Shown here one piece after another: positions 19,823-29,613 of a stretch of 64,000 bases of DNA. The stretch is from an uncultured SAR92 cluster bacterium (GTDB lineage: Bacteria > Pseudomonadota > Gammaproteobacteria > Pseudomonadales > Porticoccaceae). Within the stretch, counting starts at the first letter, position 1. Every line of letters starts with the position of its first letter. Location: the NCBI GenBank assembly GCA_902527245.1, contig CABZOI010000007.1, positions 1 to 64,000 of the forward strand, in the 5' to 3' direction. Under the pieces are notes generated by a model that was given only the letters and a program-made list of their open reading frames with translations, was not told where the DNA came from and made no database searches. Both the position numbers and the translations under genes were made by a program.

Positions 19823-22800
19823 ATGCGTAACATTAATCAATTTGATCTCTCCTCAAAAAGCTACCCTAATGACGATCAAGTAAAACTGATCCCGGCTTTT
19901 CTAAATAAATTTGCAAGATCGAGAGATGTTAATCATCTCTTTAAATTTGCTAATAAAATATCAAAAGCATCCTCGATATCTGAAAAAAATAAAAAATGGA
20001 TGGAATGGTACTCAGAGTATCAAAAATCATGTGATTTTGTTAAAAAAAATCAAAACAACAATCTCCCACGAATTTCTTACCCAAACCTCCCAATCTGTGA
20101 TTCGGTTGAGGAAATTAAACTGTTAATAAGAAACAATCAATTTCTTATTATTGAAGGTGAAACTGGGTCGGGGAAAACAACGCAACTTCCTAAGATTTGT
20201 GTTCAGATGGGACTTACCTCACAAGGTCTTGTTGGAGTCACTCAGCCCCGAAGAATCGCTGCGCGCTCTGTTGCCGAGCGAATTGCCTCAGAAATGAATT
20301 CAAAGGTAGGTGATTTTGTAGGTTGGCAGATTCGTTTTGATAAAAAAATCTCTCAAAAAACTGCTTTAAAAGTGATGACCGACGGGTTATTGCTATCAGA
20401 GATTAACAGAGATCGACTTTTAAGTGATTACAAAGTTTTAATAATAGATGAGGCTCACGAGCGAAGTTTAAACATTGATTTTTTGTTGGGTTATCTGTGG
20501 AAGTTAAAAGAAAAGAGACCTGATTTGAAGGTAATTCTCTCATCTGCCACGGTTGATGCAACGAAGTTTTCTAATTTTTTAAGAGGGGCACCTGTTTTTA
20601 AAGTATCAGGAAGAACTTTTCCCGTAGAAATTGAATACTTGAATGATAACGAACTTGATGAAGATATGGAGGCATTGGTTGTTAAATCAGTTTTAAAAAT
20701 CATCAAATGTTATGGGAACAAAGATATCCTGATTTTTTTTAGTACTGAACGTGAGATAAAAGAAGCTCAAGTGGCGTTAAAAAAATTGAAGTTGAACCAA
20801 TGTGAGATTTTGCCTTTATTTTCTCGATTAAGTATTAATGAGCAAAATCAGATTTTTAAGAAAAGCAATAAAAGACGGATCATTTTGTCAACTAATATCG
20901 CAGAGACATCAATTACGGTGCCAAATATTGGTTTTGTAATTGATACTGGCAAAGTAAGGCTTTCAAGGTATAGTTTTAGAAATAAAGTTCAACGTTTACC
21001 CATAGAATCAATTTCGCAAGCAAGCGCAAATCAGCGAGCAGGCAGATGTGGTCGAATTGCAGCTGGAACTTGTTTTAGGTTGTATACCAAGGCAGATTAT
21101 GAGTCTTTTTCAGATTTTACTGATCCGGAAATTTTAAGAACAAGTCTCGCTTCAGTTATTTTAAAAATGCTGGATTTACGACTTGGTAAAATTGAGGAAT
21201 TTTCTTTTGTTGATCGACCTGACTCAAGATTAATCAGTGATGGATATCAATTGCTACACGAGTTAAGAGCGATTAATTCGAGTAAAAAACTCACCAGGGT
21301 AGGTCGCTCTATTGTGAGATTTCCAATCGAACCTCGTCTGGCGATCATGCTTCTTGAAGCATCAAGGTTGAAGGTGCTTAATGAGGTCTTGATAATCGTT
21401 GCGGGCCTGAGTATTCAAAATCCTATTATTTTCCAAAAAAATCAAGAAAGCGATTTGAGCTTTATTAATCAATGCAGACATTGGAGATCTGATTTTATAT
21501 CTGTTTTAAATTTGTGGAACGCACTTACTCGTCAAATTGAGGTAAATTCGAGATCAAAATTTGTAAAACTCTGCAAACGAAATAATATTTCTTATGTTCG
21601 TTTTATTGAATGGCGCGATCTTATATCACAATTAAAAGACGCACTTGTTTCCATGGGTTATAGTTTAGAAAAATATCAAAATAACGAAGAGAAGATACAC
21701 CGAGCGATATTATCTGGTTTGGTAACGCAAATTGGATTTTTGGATAGTCAATCAGAGTATAAAGGCACTAGAAATAGAGTATTTTCGATATTTCCTGGCT
21801 CAGGTCTGAGCAAAAAACCACCGAAATGGATAATGGCAGGTTCATTTTTCGAAACTAGTAAACAGTATGCTCTTAACGTAGCCAAAATCGATAATCGATG
21901 GATAGAGCAATATGCTGAGCATTTAACAAAAAAACAATATGGAGAGCCTTTTTATCACAAGAAATCAGGAACTATTTTAGTAAAGGAAACCCAATTACTT
22001 TTCGGATTACCCATAATAAAAGACAAACTCATCTCATATGAGGGTATGAACACGAGTCTTTGTAGAGAGATTTTTATTCGGGATGCATTGGTTAATGCGC
22101 TTTATTCTGGTGGTGGTGAATTCTTGCAAAAAAATACAGAGCTTGTCAGGGATCTAGAGGAAAAAGAGAATAGATTGCGTTCTAGAGATATATTTCTTGG
22201 CGAAAAGGCATTGTATGATTTTTATGATAAAAGAGTGCCTGAAACTGTTATCAACTTAAAAAGTTTTGAGCGTTGGCGAAAAAAAATTGAAATTAGTGAT
22301 CCGAAATTCTTATTTGCAACTTCTAAATTAATTGCTAATGTGCTTCCGTCGATTGAGACAGAAGCGCAATTCCCAAAATATATTGACTATGAAAATATTA
22401 GATATTTTTTGGAATATAAGTTTGAGCCAGGTCACAGCGATGACGGATTATCAATAAAAATACCGCTTGCTGCACTTCATCAGACTCCAAAGTATCTCTT
22501 TGATTGGCTAGTCCCTGGAATGCTCGTGGATAAATGTATTGAAATGATTAAGTCATTACCTAAAAGCACACGAAAACAATTTGTTCCAATACCTGAATCT
22601 GTAAAATCAATCGCACACCTGCTGAAAGCGGAAAATAAGCCGCTTGGACAGCAACTTGGAAAGTATCTGTTTGCCTTATCAGGAGAAAAAGTACATGAAG
22701 ATTTATGGGACATTAAAAAGATCAATCCATGGTATCGGGCCAGTTTTAAATTGATGGATGAAAATAATCAGATTATCGAGGTATCTAAAGACTTGATTGA

Positions 22801-23737
22801 ACTAAAGGATAAATATAGAGAAACCTTTAAAAACAATCTTGCGAGTGAAAAGGTACAACGTATTGAGAGAGACAGTTTGTATTCCTGGGATTTCGATGAC
22901 TTGCCTGAGGTTTTTTTATTCAAGAAAAATACTCTCTTGTTAAAAGCCTGGCCCGCATTAGTAGACAAAGGAACTCACGTTGCAATTGAACTATTCGATC
23001 ATCCAATTGAAGCAGATAATAAGGGTAAGCTTGGACAAATTCGTCTTGCCTGGTTGCAAAGCAGAGGTCGATTCAAAAAAGTGTTAGAGAAATTATTTAG
23101 AGAGGATGATCTTAAAATAAACGCGGCAGGGTTGAATTCAAAAAAAGAACTTATTGAATCAATAGTTTTCGCAAGTTTTTACTCTGTTATTTTTAAAAGC
23201 AATGGAATTGTCAGATACAAACTTCAGTTTGAGGAGCTTTTAGACAAGCATTCGTCTGAAGTTATCCGAAATATCTTAGATATGGAAATTTGGTTGAAAT
23301 CACTATTTTCACTTATCCATCAGTGCAGGATTGAATTACAAAAGCTACCTGATCAGTTTCAGCTCAGTAAATTAGATATTTGTAATCAACTTAACGCAAT
23401 GTTCAACAAACATACCCTAATGCATGCACAAGAGGTGGATCTTCAACAGTATCCAAAATATCTTAAAGCGATAATGATTAGAATCGAAAAAATGCCTCGC
23501 AAACAAAATGATGATGTCAAATTTATGGATCAAATAAATCATTTAATCGGTTGTATAAGCTCTGTTACAGAGGATGTAAATGAACCAGTTTTAGATGAAC
23601 TTCAGAGAATAAGATGGCTTATCGAGGAATTAAGAGTTTCATTATTTGCTCAGCAGCTTAAAACGAGACAACCAGTTTCTTACAAGAGGCTCATTAAACT
23701 GTGGGATAACCTTCAAGAGAAATTAAATACAGTTTGA
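19823..23737 (+). CDS. hrpA: ATP-dependent RNA helicase HrpA (DEAH box)
   Basis: 1,304 residues, close to the 1,300 of E. coli HrpA. Walker A GETGSGKTTQ is near residue 112, the DEAH box is at 209-212 (IIDEAHERS), motif III is LSSATVDATKF, and motif VI is QRAGRCGR. The helicase-associated and OB-fold regions and the long DUF3418 C-terminal half of HrpA follow. HrpA helps resolve stalled or collided ribosomes and processes some mRNAs. The start codon immediately follows the dnaQ stop with no spacer, suggesting coupled translation. No ribosome-binding site of its own is obvious. Confidence 0.95.
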   Translation: MRNINQFDLSSKSYPNDDQVKLIPAFLNKFARSRDVNHLFKFANKISKASSISEKNKKWMEWYSEYQKSCDFVKKNQNNNLPRISYPNLPICDSVEEIKLLIRNNQFLIIEGETGSGKTTQLPKICVQMGLTSQGLVGVTQPRRIAARSVAERIASEMNSKVGDFVGWQIRFDKKISQKTALKVMTDGLLLSEINRDRLLSDYKVLIIDEAHERSLNIDFLLGYLWKLKEKRPDLKVILSSATVDATKFSNFLRGAPVFKVSGRTFPVEIEYLNDNELDEDMEALVVKSVLKIIKCYGNKDILIFFSTEREIKEAQVALKKLKLNQCEILPLFSRLSINEQNQIFKKSNKRRIILSTNIAETSITVPNIGFVIDTGKVRLSRYSFRNKVQRLPIESISQASANQRAGRCGRIAAGTCFRLYTKADYESFSDFTDPEILRTSLASVILKMLDLRLGKIEEFSFVDRPDSRLISDGYQLLHELRAINSSKKLTRVGRSIVRFPIEPRLAIMLLEASRLKVLNEVLIIVAGLSIQNPIIFQKNQESDLSFINQCRHWRSDFISVLNLWNALTRQIEVNSRSKFVKLCKRNNISYVRFIEWRDLISQLKDALVSMGYSLEKYQNNEEKIHRAILSGLVTQIGFLDSQSEYKGTRNRVFSIFPGSGLSKKPPKWIMAGSFFETSKQYALNVAKIDNRWIEQYAEHLTKKQYGEPFYHKKSGTILVKETQLLFGLPIIKDKLISYEGMNTSLCREIFIRDALVNALYSGGGEFLQKNTELVRDLEEKENRLRSRDIFLGEKALYDFYDKRVPETVINLKSFERWRKKIEISDPKFLFATSKLIANVLPSIETEAQFPKYIDYENIRYFLEYKFEPGHSDDGLSIKIPLAALHQTPKYLFDWLVPGMLVDKCIEMIKSLPKSTRKQFVPIPESVKSIAHLLKAENKPLGQQLGKYLFALSGEKVHEDLWDIKKINPWYRASFKLMDENNQIIEVSKDLIELKDKYRETFKNNLASEKVQRIERDSLYSWDFDDLPEVFLFKKNTLLLKAWPALVDKGTHVAIELFDHPIEADNKGKLGQIRLAWLQSRGRFKKVLEKLFREDDLKINAAGLNSKKELIESIVFASFYSVIFKSNGIVRYKLQFEELLDKHSSEVIRNILDMEIWLKSLFSLIHQCRIELQKLPDQFQLSKLDICNQLNAMFNKHTLMHAQEVDLQQYPKYLKAIMIRIEKMPRKQNDDVKFMDQINHLIGCISSVTEDVNEPVLDELQRIRWLIEELRVSLFAQQLKTRQPVSYKRLIKLWDNLQEKLNTV

Positions 23738-23794
23738 GTAATTAGGATTGGAAGGATTCTAACTGTTATGCCCTGTTTTAATTAAAAGACTATA

Positions 23795-24550
23795 ATGATG
23801 AGAACCGAGAAGGGATTTTCTTTGAAATTTTACATTTTAATCTTTACATTAATTTTCTCATGCGCTGGATTCTCTGAAGATTCAGAATCAGTGGATCCAC
23901 TCGAGGATTTGAACAGAAAATTTTATATATTCAACTTTGAAGTCGTTGATCCATTAATGCTCGAACCTCTTGCGAGAAGCTATGAAAAATTGACACCTGA
24001 TTTTACCAAAAAATTAGTCAACAATTTTTTTAGTAATTTGGATGATATTCCAAGTGCTGCAAATCATTTGCTTCAAGGCAAAATATCGCGATCAGTCGAT
24101 CTTATGTTCAGATTTCTGATTAATAGTTCCCTTGGTATGGCGGGATTATTTGATGTTGCCACTAAGTTAAATGTAAAAGGGTATGAATCCGAGGATTTTG
24201 GCCAAACGTTAGCGGTATGGGGTGTCGATAGCGGTCCTTATTTAATGTTACCCCTTTACGGACCTTCAACTTTACGTGATGCACCTTCAAATTTTTTTGA
24301 TAGTCTTTTAGATCCGTTTACCTATAACAATAATTATGGTGCGAGAGTGGGCTTAAAAATGATTGACATCGTTGCAGTTCGTGCTGATTTGCTAGGAGTT
24401 GATGAGATGATGAGCGGCGATGGATATTTGTTTGTGAGAGATATCTACCTTCAAACCAGAGAGTACGAAATTAAAGATGGAAATCTAGATGATGCGTTTG
24501 ATGATTTTGGAGATTACGAGGATTTTGAAGAATACGATGACTACTATTGA
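23795..24550 (+). CDS. mlaA: MlaA/VacJ family outer-membrane lipoprotein
   Basis: 251 residues. The N-terminal hydrophobic segment ends in LIFSCAGF, a lipobox-like site. The VacJ signature DPLEDLNRKFYIFN and the GQTLAVWGVDSGPYLMLPLYGPSTLRD core are clear. MlaA removes misplaced phospholipid from the outer leaflet and passes it to MlaC. The partner mlaFEDCB genes are not in the window. The last 25 residues are strikingly acidic and aromatic (runs of D, E, F and Y). The stop is one base from the convergent TerB-like stop. Confidence 0.93.
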   Translation: MMRTEKGFSLKFYILIFTLIFSCAGFSEDSESVDPLEDLNRKFYIFNFEVVDPLMLEPLARSYEKLTPDFTKKLVNNFFSNLDDIPSAANHLLQGKISRSVDLMFRFLINSSLGMAGLFDVATKLNVKGYESEDFGQTLAVWGVDSGPYLMLPLYGPSTLRDAPSNFFDSLLDPFTYNNNYGARVGLKMIDIVAVRADLLGVDEMMSGDGYLFVRDIYLQTREYEIKDGNLDDAFDDFGDYEDFEEYDDYY

Positions 24551-24551
24551 T

Positions 24552-24992
24552 TTAATTCTTCGCATTAGCTTTACACTGAATGTATTCACTATGCCTTAAG
24601 TGGATTAGATCACTTATCTTTCTAATGATACTCTCCTCATACTTATCTAAATAGTCATCTGCAAGAGCTACCTGCCATAGTGCTGTCATGAGTTCTAATT
24701 TCTGATCCAGGTCAAAATGTGAATTAATTTCCTTTGTGAACTGATAAAGAGATGTTGCCTCTTCAACCTCTTCTTGCGATAGTTCAATCAACTCTTGAAT
24801 TTCTGAATCGCTGATATCCAATATCTCGCTCAGATTATTCTTAATAGATGCTATTTCATTTTTATCCATGTCGCCATCAATCGTCATCACCTCTATAAGA
24901 AGTGCTGCCGTTGCAATATTTACAACTGAATGAGAGCTCTCAAAGGACTCTTCGGTTTTTTTATTAAAAAAATCCTTAATTTTATTAATCAT
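24552..24992 (-). CDS. TerB-like helical protein
   Basis: 146 residues, mostly helical and acidic. The layout matches TerB-family domains: a hydrophobic helix with [20 protein letters not shown], then [20 protein letters not shown], in which the ID-G-D and A-D-x-x-L-D-x-x-E pairs are the conserved metal-binding acidic positions. Single TerB proteins of this kind are common near housekeeping genes, and tellurite resistance itself need not be involved. The start overlaps the talB stop (ATGA), so it is translated after transaldolase. Function unknown. Confidence 0.8.
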   Translation of the reverse strand: MINKIKDFFNKKTEESFESSHSVVNIATAALLIEVMTIDGDMDKNEIASIKNNLSEILDISDSEIQELIELSQEEVEEATSLYQFTKEINSHFDLDQKLELMTALWQVALADDYLDKYEESIIRKISDLIHLRHSEYIQCKANAKN

Positions 24993-25951
24993 TTATAAGT
25001 TTCTTTTAACCAGTTTTTTAGTTTTTCTTGATCAGCGGCAAAACCTCGAATTCCTTGAGCAAGCTTCTCTGTTGCCATTTCATCGCTGTTAACTTCATAT
25101 CTAAAGTCACTCTCTCGACCGAGATTATAATTGATTTCAGCTCCAGTATTGTCTGGTTTTAATTTAGTTGATATGGATTCATAACTATTACTGAGTTCAT
25201 CGAGCAATTGAGGGCTAATCGTTAGCCGATCACAGCCAGCAAGTTCTCTTATTTCGCCTGTATTTCTGAAGCTAGCACCCATAACAATCGTTCCATATCC
25301 CGATTGTTTATAGTAATTATAGATTTTTGTAACTGATCGAACACCGGGATCATTAGCACCTGAAAAATCATTATCAGGATCTTTTGCTTTATACCAATCG
25401 AGTATCCTGCCGACAAAAGGTGAAATTAAGAAAGCACCTGCATCGGCGGCCGCGGCAGCTTGTGTGAAGTTAAAAAGAAGCGTTAAGTTACAGTTGATGT
25501 TCTCTTTTTCTAAGATCTCTGCTGCCCTTATACCCTCATAGGTTGATGCCATCTTAATGAGTATCCTATTTTTATTTATCCCAGCTTTCTCATACTGAGA
25601 GATAAGAGATCGTGCTTTATTAACTGAGCCGTGTGTATCAAATGATAATCGGGCATCAACTTCAGTTGATACTCGACCTGGGATGACTTGCAGTATTTTT
25701 TCACCAAATTTTACTGCGAGTTTATCCATGCAAAGTGACATTTGCTCTGAACTAGATAAATTAGCATCTACTGAGCTGATAACCTCATCAACCAGATATC
25801 GATACTCAGGCATTTGAGCTGCTTTTAGAATAAGAGAGGGATTGGTCGTCGCATCTTCTGGGGCAAATTGAGAAATTGCCTCAAAATCGCCGGTATCTGC
25901 AACCACAGTTGTTACTTTTTTTAATTGATCAAGCTGATTGACTGCACCCAT
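24989..25951 (-). CDS. talB: Transaldolase
   Basis: 320 residues, near the 317 of E. coli TalB. The Schiff-base lysine is Lys133 in RILIKMAST. The segments [10 protein letters not shown] and [30 protein letters not shown] are family signatures. It moves a dihydroxyacetone unit between sugar phosphates in the non-oxidative pentose phosphate pathway. It abuts dusA upstream (dusA ends one base away) and overlaps the TerB-like gene downstream, so the three form one operon. Confidence 0.97.
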   Translation of the reverse strand: MGAVNQLDQLKKVTTVVADTGDFEAISQFAPEDATTNPSLILKAAQMPEYRYLVDEVISSVDANLSSSEQMSLCMDKLAVKFGEKILQVIPGRVSTEVDARLSFDTHGSVNKARSLISQYEKAGINKNRILIKMASTYEGIRAAEILEKENINCNLTLLFNFTQAAAAADAGAFLISPFVGRILDWYKAKDPDNDFSGANDPGVRSVTKIYNYYKQSGYGTIVMGASFRNTGEIRELAGCDRLTISPQLLDELSNSYESISTKLKPDNTGAEINYNLGRESDFRYEVNSDEMATEKLAQGIRGFAADQEKLKNWLKETYK

Positions 25952-26920
25952 TTATGTGGCTCCTTCAGTTTTTGACAGTGCTTTGTATAAAACGTCTATC
26001 GATGCGTTTGCACTGTATGCGTTCTCGCTTAAATAACGTCTAAACCGTTTAGCACCTTTGACTCCTCTGAATAAACCTAGCATGTGCCGAGTCATTGCAT
26101 GCAATTTTGTACCTTTACGCATCTCATTATCAATGTATATACAGAATTTTTCAGCAATTTCTTCTCTTTTAATAACGGGCTTGTCTAGGCCATATATTCT
26201 CTGATCCACTTCTGCCAAAAAATACGGATTAGTATAGGCCTCCCGGCCTACCATTACTCCATCAAGTACTTTTAGGTGATTAATTGAATCTTCAATCGAG
26301 CTGATCCCTCCATTAATAACGATTTCTAGATCAGGGAAATCATTCTTTAATTGATAAACCCGGTCATAATTAAGCTCAGGAATTTCTCTATTCTGCTTTG
26401 GACTTAAACCTTGCAGCCATGCTTTTCTCGCATGGATAATAAAGGTTTTGCATCCAACATCACTGACGGTTCCGATAAAATCGCATAAAAATTCATAGGA
26501 GTCAAAATCATCGACGCCAATCCGATGCTTCACGGTGATCGGCAGTTGAGATGAATTAAGTAAAGATGATACACACTCAGCAGTGAGTTTTGCATTTTTC
26601 ATCATTACCGCTCCAAACATGCCATTTTGGACGCGATCACTTGGACAGCCGCAGTTGAGGTTAATCTCACTGTAGTCATATTTATCAACGAGGTTTGAGC
26701 ATTTTGCTAATTCTTTAGGATCACTGCCGCCTAATTGGAGTGCAACTGGACTTTCATCCTCATCCATTTGTAGATGATAATCAGCATCGCCATAGAGTAG
26801 AGCACCTGAGGTTATCATCTCAGTGTAGAGAATAGCGGTGTCGCTAATTAGACGCATGAAAGATCTACAATGCCGATCTGTCCAATTCATCATGGGCGCT
26901 ACACAAAATTTTCTTGACAT
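25952..26920 (-). CDS. dusA: tRNA-dihydrouridine(20/20a) synthase DusA
   Basis: 322 residues. It is an FMN-dependent TIM barrel that reduces uridines 20/20a in tRNA D-loops. Marks: CVAPMMNWTDRHCR at the start, the catalytic cysteine in NLNCGCPSD, KHRIGVDD, and HARKAWLQGLSPKQNREIP, which is typical of DusA rather than DusB or DusC. The start at 26920 is chosen because GGA is spaced seven bases ahead; the ATG three codons upstream would abut that GGA. It heads the dusA-talB-terB-like operon. Confidence 0.96.
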   Translation of the reverse strand: MSRKFCVAPMMNWTDRHCRSFMRLISDTAILYTEMITSGALLYGDADYHLQMDEDESPVALQLGGSDPKELAKCSNLVDKYDYSEINLNCGCPSDRVQNGMFGAVMMKNAKLTAECVSSLLNSSQLPITVKHRIGVDDFDSYEFLCDFIGTVSDVGCKTFIIHARKAWLQGLSPKQNREIPELNYDRVYQLKNDFPDLEIVINGGISSIEDSINHLKVLDGVMVGREAYTNPYFLAEVDQRIYGLDKPVIKREEIAEKFCIYIDNEMRKGTKLHAMTRHMLGLFRGVKGAKRFRRYLSENAYSANASIDVLYKALSKTEGAT

Positions 26921-26982
26921 CACACGCATTCCAAGGGACCAGAGGTATCATTTACAAAAGGATTAGTTTATTTGAACTACGA

Positions 26983-27030
26983 ATTTGTTGTAAATAAAAT
27001 ATCAACAAATCGGTTATCCCAATTGTTGAT
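26983..27030. repeat. Three alternating TTGTTG/CAACAA half-sites
   Basis: ATTTGTTG (26983-26990), CAACAAAT (27003-27010) and TTGTTGAT (27023-27030) alternate in orientation and can form two mutually exclusive hairpins. They lie between the divergent dusA and the beta-propeller gene. An operator role is inferred. Confidence 0.4.
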
Positions 27031-27160
27031 AAGAATATCGACACTGATAAATACTTCTGCAACCTGAATGTTTTTGGATAATTATTAAAAACAAAAGCAT
27101 CAAGTTATAATTATGTAATTTAATGTTAATAGAAAGTTTACACTTGAAGGTGTTTTTGTC

Positions 27161-29581
27161 TTGAAAGGTTTAACGTCATTTTTTGTCATCGCTCTTGGAG
27201 TTATTTTTATCTCTGGCAATGTATTTGGACATGCAGATCATGACAAAGCGCGTTTCGTCTCGCCAGATGGTAGTGACATCGGAAAATGTGATGACGCAGA
27301 AAAGCCCTGTAAAACAGTTAGTTATGCGGGTTTAAAATCGAATAAAGGCGATAAGATATTGTTATCTGAGGGTAATTATGTCATTGATGATGTTGATACG
27401 CTTTTTTATTTGTTGAGCGATCTGGTCCCCGTAGAAGGATCCTTTAGTTTAGAGACTAAATTTAAAAAATCAGATAAAGCTTATATTACCCGATTGATTG
27501 GAGTGCCTTTAGAGTATGCCGACAAACTTGCTGAGAGGGGATTTACAGTAGTTGTTGATTCAAAGGCAATTGACCCGGATAAAACGAGACAAATTCAAGA
27601 GAAAATAGGTTTGTATGAGCGACTCTCGGAAAAGAAGGAAGCTGCTAATTGTGAGTTTGGCTTTGCAGGTGATCATCCGTGCGAAAACGTGGATTTATTG
27701 GCACATGTTCCGTTATCAGCGTTTTCTGTCAATCCGAGTGCAGCAAACGATATATGGGGATTTTATGACTTAAATGACAATCGAGAGTACGCCATTATTG
27801 GACTGCGTAATGGTGTAGGTGTCGTCGAAGTGACTGATCCAACCAACCCTCGAGTTGTAGGTTCAGTTGCTAGTCAGTCAACAGCATGGCGTGACTTAAA
27901 GGTCTATCAATATTTTGATCATGAGGATCATCGTTGGAAAAGCTACGCTTATGTGACAGCAGATAGTGCTTCTGTGGGCACCATGGTTGTTGATTTAAGA
28001 GAGTTGCCGGATAGCATTTCAGCGGGAATAACAAGTTCGAATGATATTTCTGCGCATAATGTTTACTTAAGCAATGTTGATTATGCCACTGGTGTTGCAT
28101 TGACAGGAATGACACCTTATTTGCATATAGCAGGATCAAATCAGCAAGGGGGTTCTTTTAATTCCTACGGATTAGATAATCCTCAGCAGCCTGATCCTGT
28201 CTATTTAAATGCATCAAGTTCTAGATCGAATTATAGTCATGATGTGAGTTCAATGATTGTTACTGATGATCGGAAAGACACTCAGTGTATTTTATCGCAA
28301 GCTTTCTGTGAGATTTTTTTCGATTTCAATGAGAATAATTTTCAAATCTGGGACAAGACCAACAATGTATTGCCTGCTCGTTTGAGCACTACCTCCTATC
28401 AAAATGTTTCTTATGTTCATTCAGGATGGTATACCGAGGATAAACAAGTTGTTCTTGTTCATGATGAGCTTGATGAGAGTAACTATGGTTTGAATACTAC
28501 AGTGAGGCTCTTTGAGCTTTCTGATTTTAGGGCACCCTCATTATTATCCATTTGGACGGGGCCAACCCGTGCAATCGATCATAATGGTTTTGTTCGAGGA
28601 AATCGTTATTACATGTCAAATTACACCCGAGGGATGACGGTTATAGATATATCCGATCGACAAGATCCAAGAGATGTAGGCTTCTTTGATACATTTCCAG
28701 TCTCTGACAATGGCTCATTCAATGGTGCCTGGGGTGTTTATCCCTATTTGCCAAGTGGAAATATTCTCATCAGCGACATAAGTAGTGGTCTATACATAGT
28801 TAGAGATAATACGAAAACTCCATCACAAGGTAACTTTTCGTTTGATTCTCTGACTCATTCAGTGGAGGAAGGCTCGACTCTATCTTTAACAGTAAATCGT
28901 GAGGGCGGAGCTCTGGAGCAGGTTAGTGTCTCATGGGAGGTAATCATGGGAGCACTTGATTCTAGCGACATTGTTTTATTGGAAGGAACACTCTCTTGGG
29001 ATGATGGTGACGCAGTTAGTAAATCAATAGAATTACAAATCTTGAGTGATACTGTTGAGGAGATAAATGAGAGCTTCATGGTTCGTTTGTATGACCCAAA
29101 GAATGGTGCTGCACTTGGTAAGCATAATATGGCGATGATTTCAGTCACCGATGAGGTAAACACTCAAATTGAGATTGATGCGGGCAGTGATCAAATAGTT
29201 AGTGCAGGTGAGATTGTTCGGCTACAGGGAGCCATTACTGGAGCGAGTAATACACAGGTTGATTTTGAGTGGGTGCAGAATTCAGGAAAAGCGGTTCAGC
29301 TCGCACAAGATGGTGATGGATCTGCTGAATTTATAGCGCCTTCTTCCCCTGGCAGTTTGCAGTTCACGCTGACAGCTAGTCTCCCAACCGGTGAACTGTA
29401 CTCAGATCAGACTACTGTCACCGTTATTGTTGATAATGTGACGGAGTCTTCAGGGGGCGGTGGATGTGTAATATCAACAAACTCCTCGAATCAATCTATT
29501 TTATTGCTATTAATGGTTATATTGTCGGCATTATTTCTTATTTCAAAAAAGTACGCTTATATTAGAATAGTTAAAAAGTAA
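27161..29581 (+). CDS. Choice-of-anchor B (LVIVD propeller) surface protein with Calx-beta domain and Gly-Cys C-terminal tag
   Basis: 806 residues. A signal peptide (about residues 1-23) precedes a short segment like the N-terminal cap of parallel beta-helix proteins (FVSPDGSDIGKC, GDKILLSEGNY). The choice-of-anchor B region (about residues 175-550) has LVIVD-type repeats such as GVGVVEVTDPTNPRVVGSV and MTVIDISDRQDPRDVGFF. A Calx-beta domain (about 565-665) and a PKD-like domain follow, then SGGGGC, a hydrophobic helix and Lys-rich end. It starts with TTG at 27161, with GAAGGTG ten bases upstream; no in-frame ATG fits. Likely exported and surface-anchored through the C-terminal tag; ligand unknown. 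Confidence 0.85.
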   Translation: MKGLTSFFVIALGVIFISGNVFGHADHDKARFVSPDGSDIGKCDDAEKPCKTVSYAGLKSNKGDKILLSEGNYVIDDVDTLFYLLSDLVPVEGSFSLETKFKKSDKAYITRLIGVPLEYADKLAERGFTVVVDSKAIDPDKTRQIQEKIGLYERLSEKKEAANCEFGFAGDHPCENVDLLAHVPLSAFSVNPSAANDIWGFYDLNDNREYAIIGLRNGVGVVEVTDPTNPRVVGSVASQSTAWRDLKVYQYFDHEDHRWKSYAYVTADSASVGTMVVDLRELPDSISAGITSSNDISAHNVYLSNVDYATGVALTGMTPYLHIAGSNQQGGSFNSYGLDNPQQPDPVYLNASSSRSNYSHDVSSMIVTDDRKDTQCILSQAFCEIFFDFNENNFQIWDKTNNVLPARLSTTSYQNVSYVHSGWYTEDKQVVLVHDELDESNYGLNTTVRLFELSDFRAPSLLSIWTGPTRAIDHNGFVRGNRYYMSNYTRGMTVIDISDRQDPRDVGFFDTFPVSDNGSFNGAWGVYPYLPSGNILISDISSGLYIVRDNTKTPSQGNFSFDSLTHSVEEGSTLSLTVNREGGALEQVSVSWEVIMGALDSSDIVLLEGTLSWDDGDAVSKSIELQILSDTVEEINESFMVRLYDPKNGAALGKHNMAMISVTDEVNTQIEIDAGSDQIVSAGEIVRLQGAITGASNTQVDFEWVQNSGKAVQLAQDGDGSAEFIAPSSPGSLQFTLTASLPTGELYSDQTTVTVIVDNVTESSGGGGCVISTNSSNQSILLLLMVILSALFLISKKYAYIRIVKK

Positions 29582-29613
29582 TCTAAATTAACAATATAAA
29601 CGCTACAAAATCT

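Noticed and set aside
24552-24992. Tellurite resistance role for the TerB-like gene
   Set aside because: No other ter genes nearby; it is operonic with transaldolase and DusA, so only the domain family is supported.
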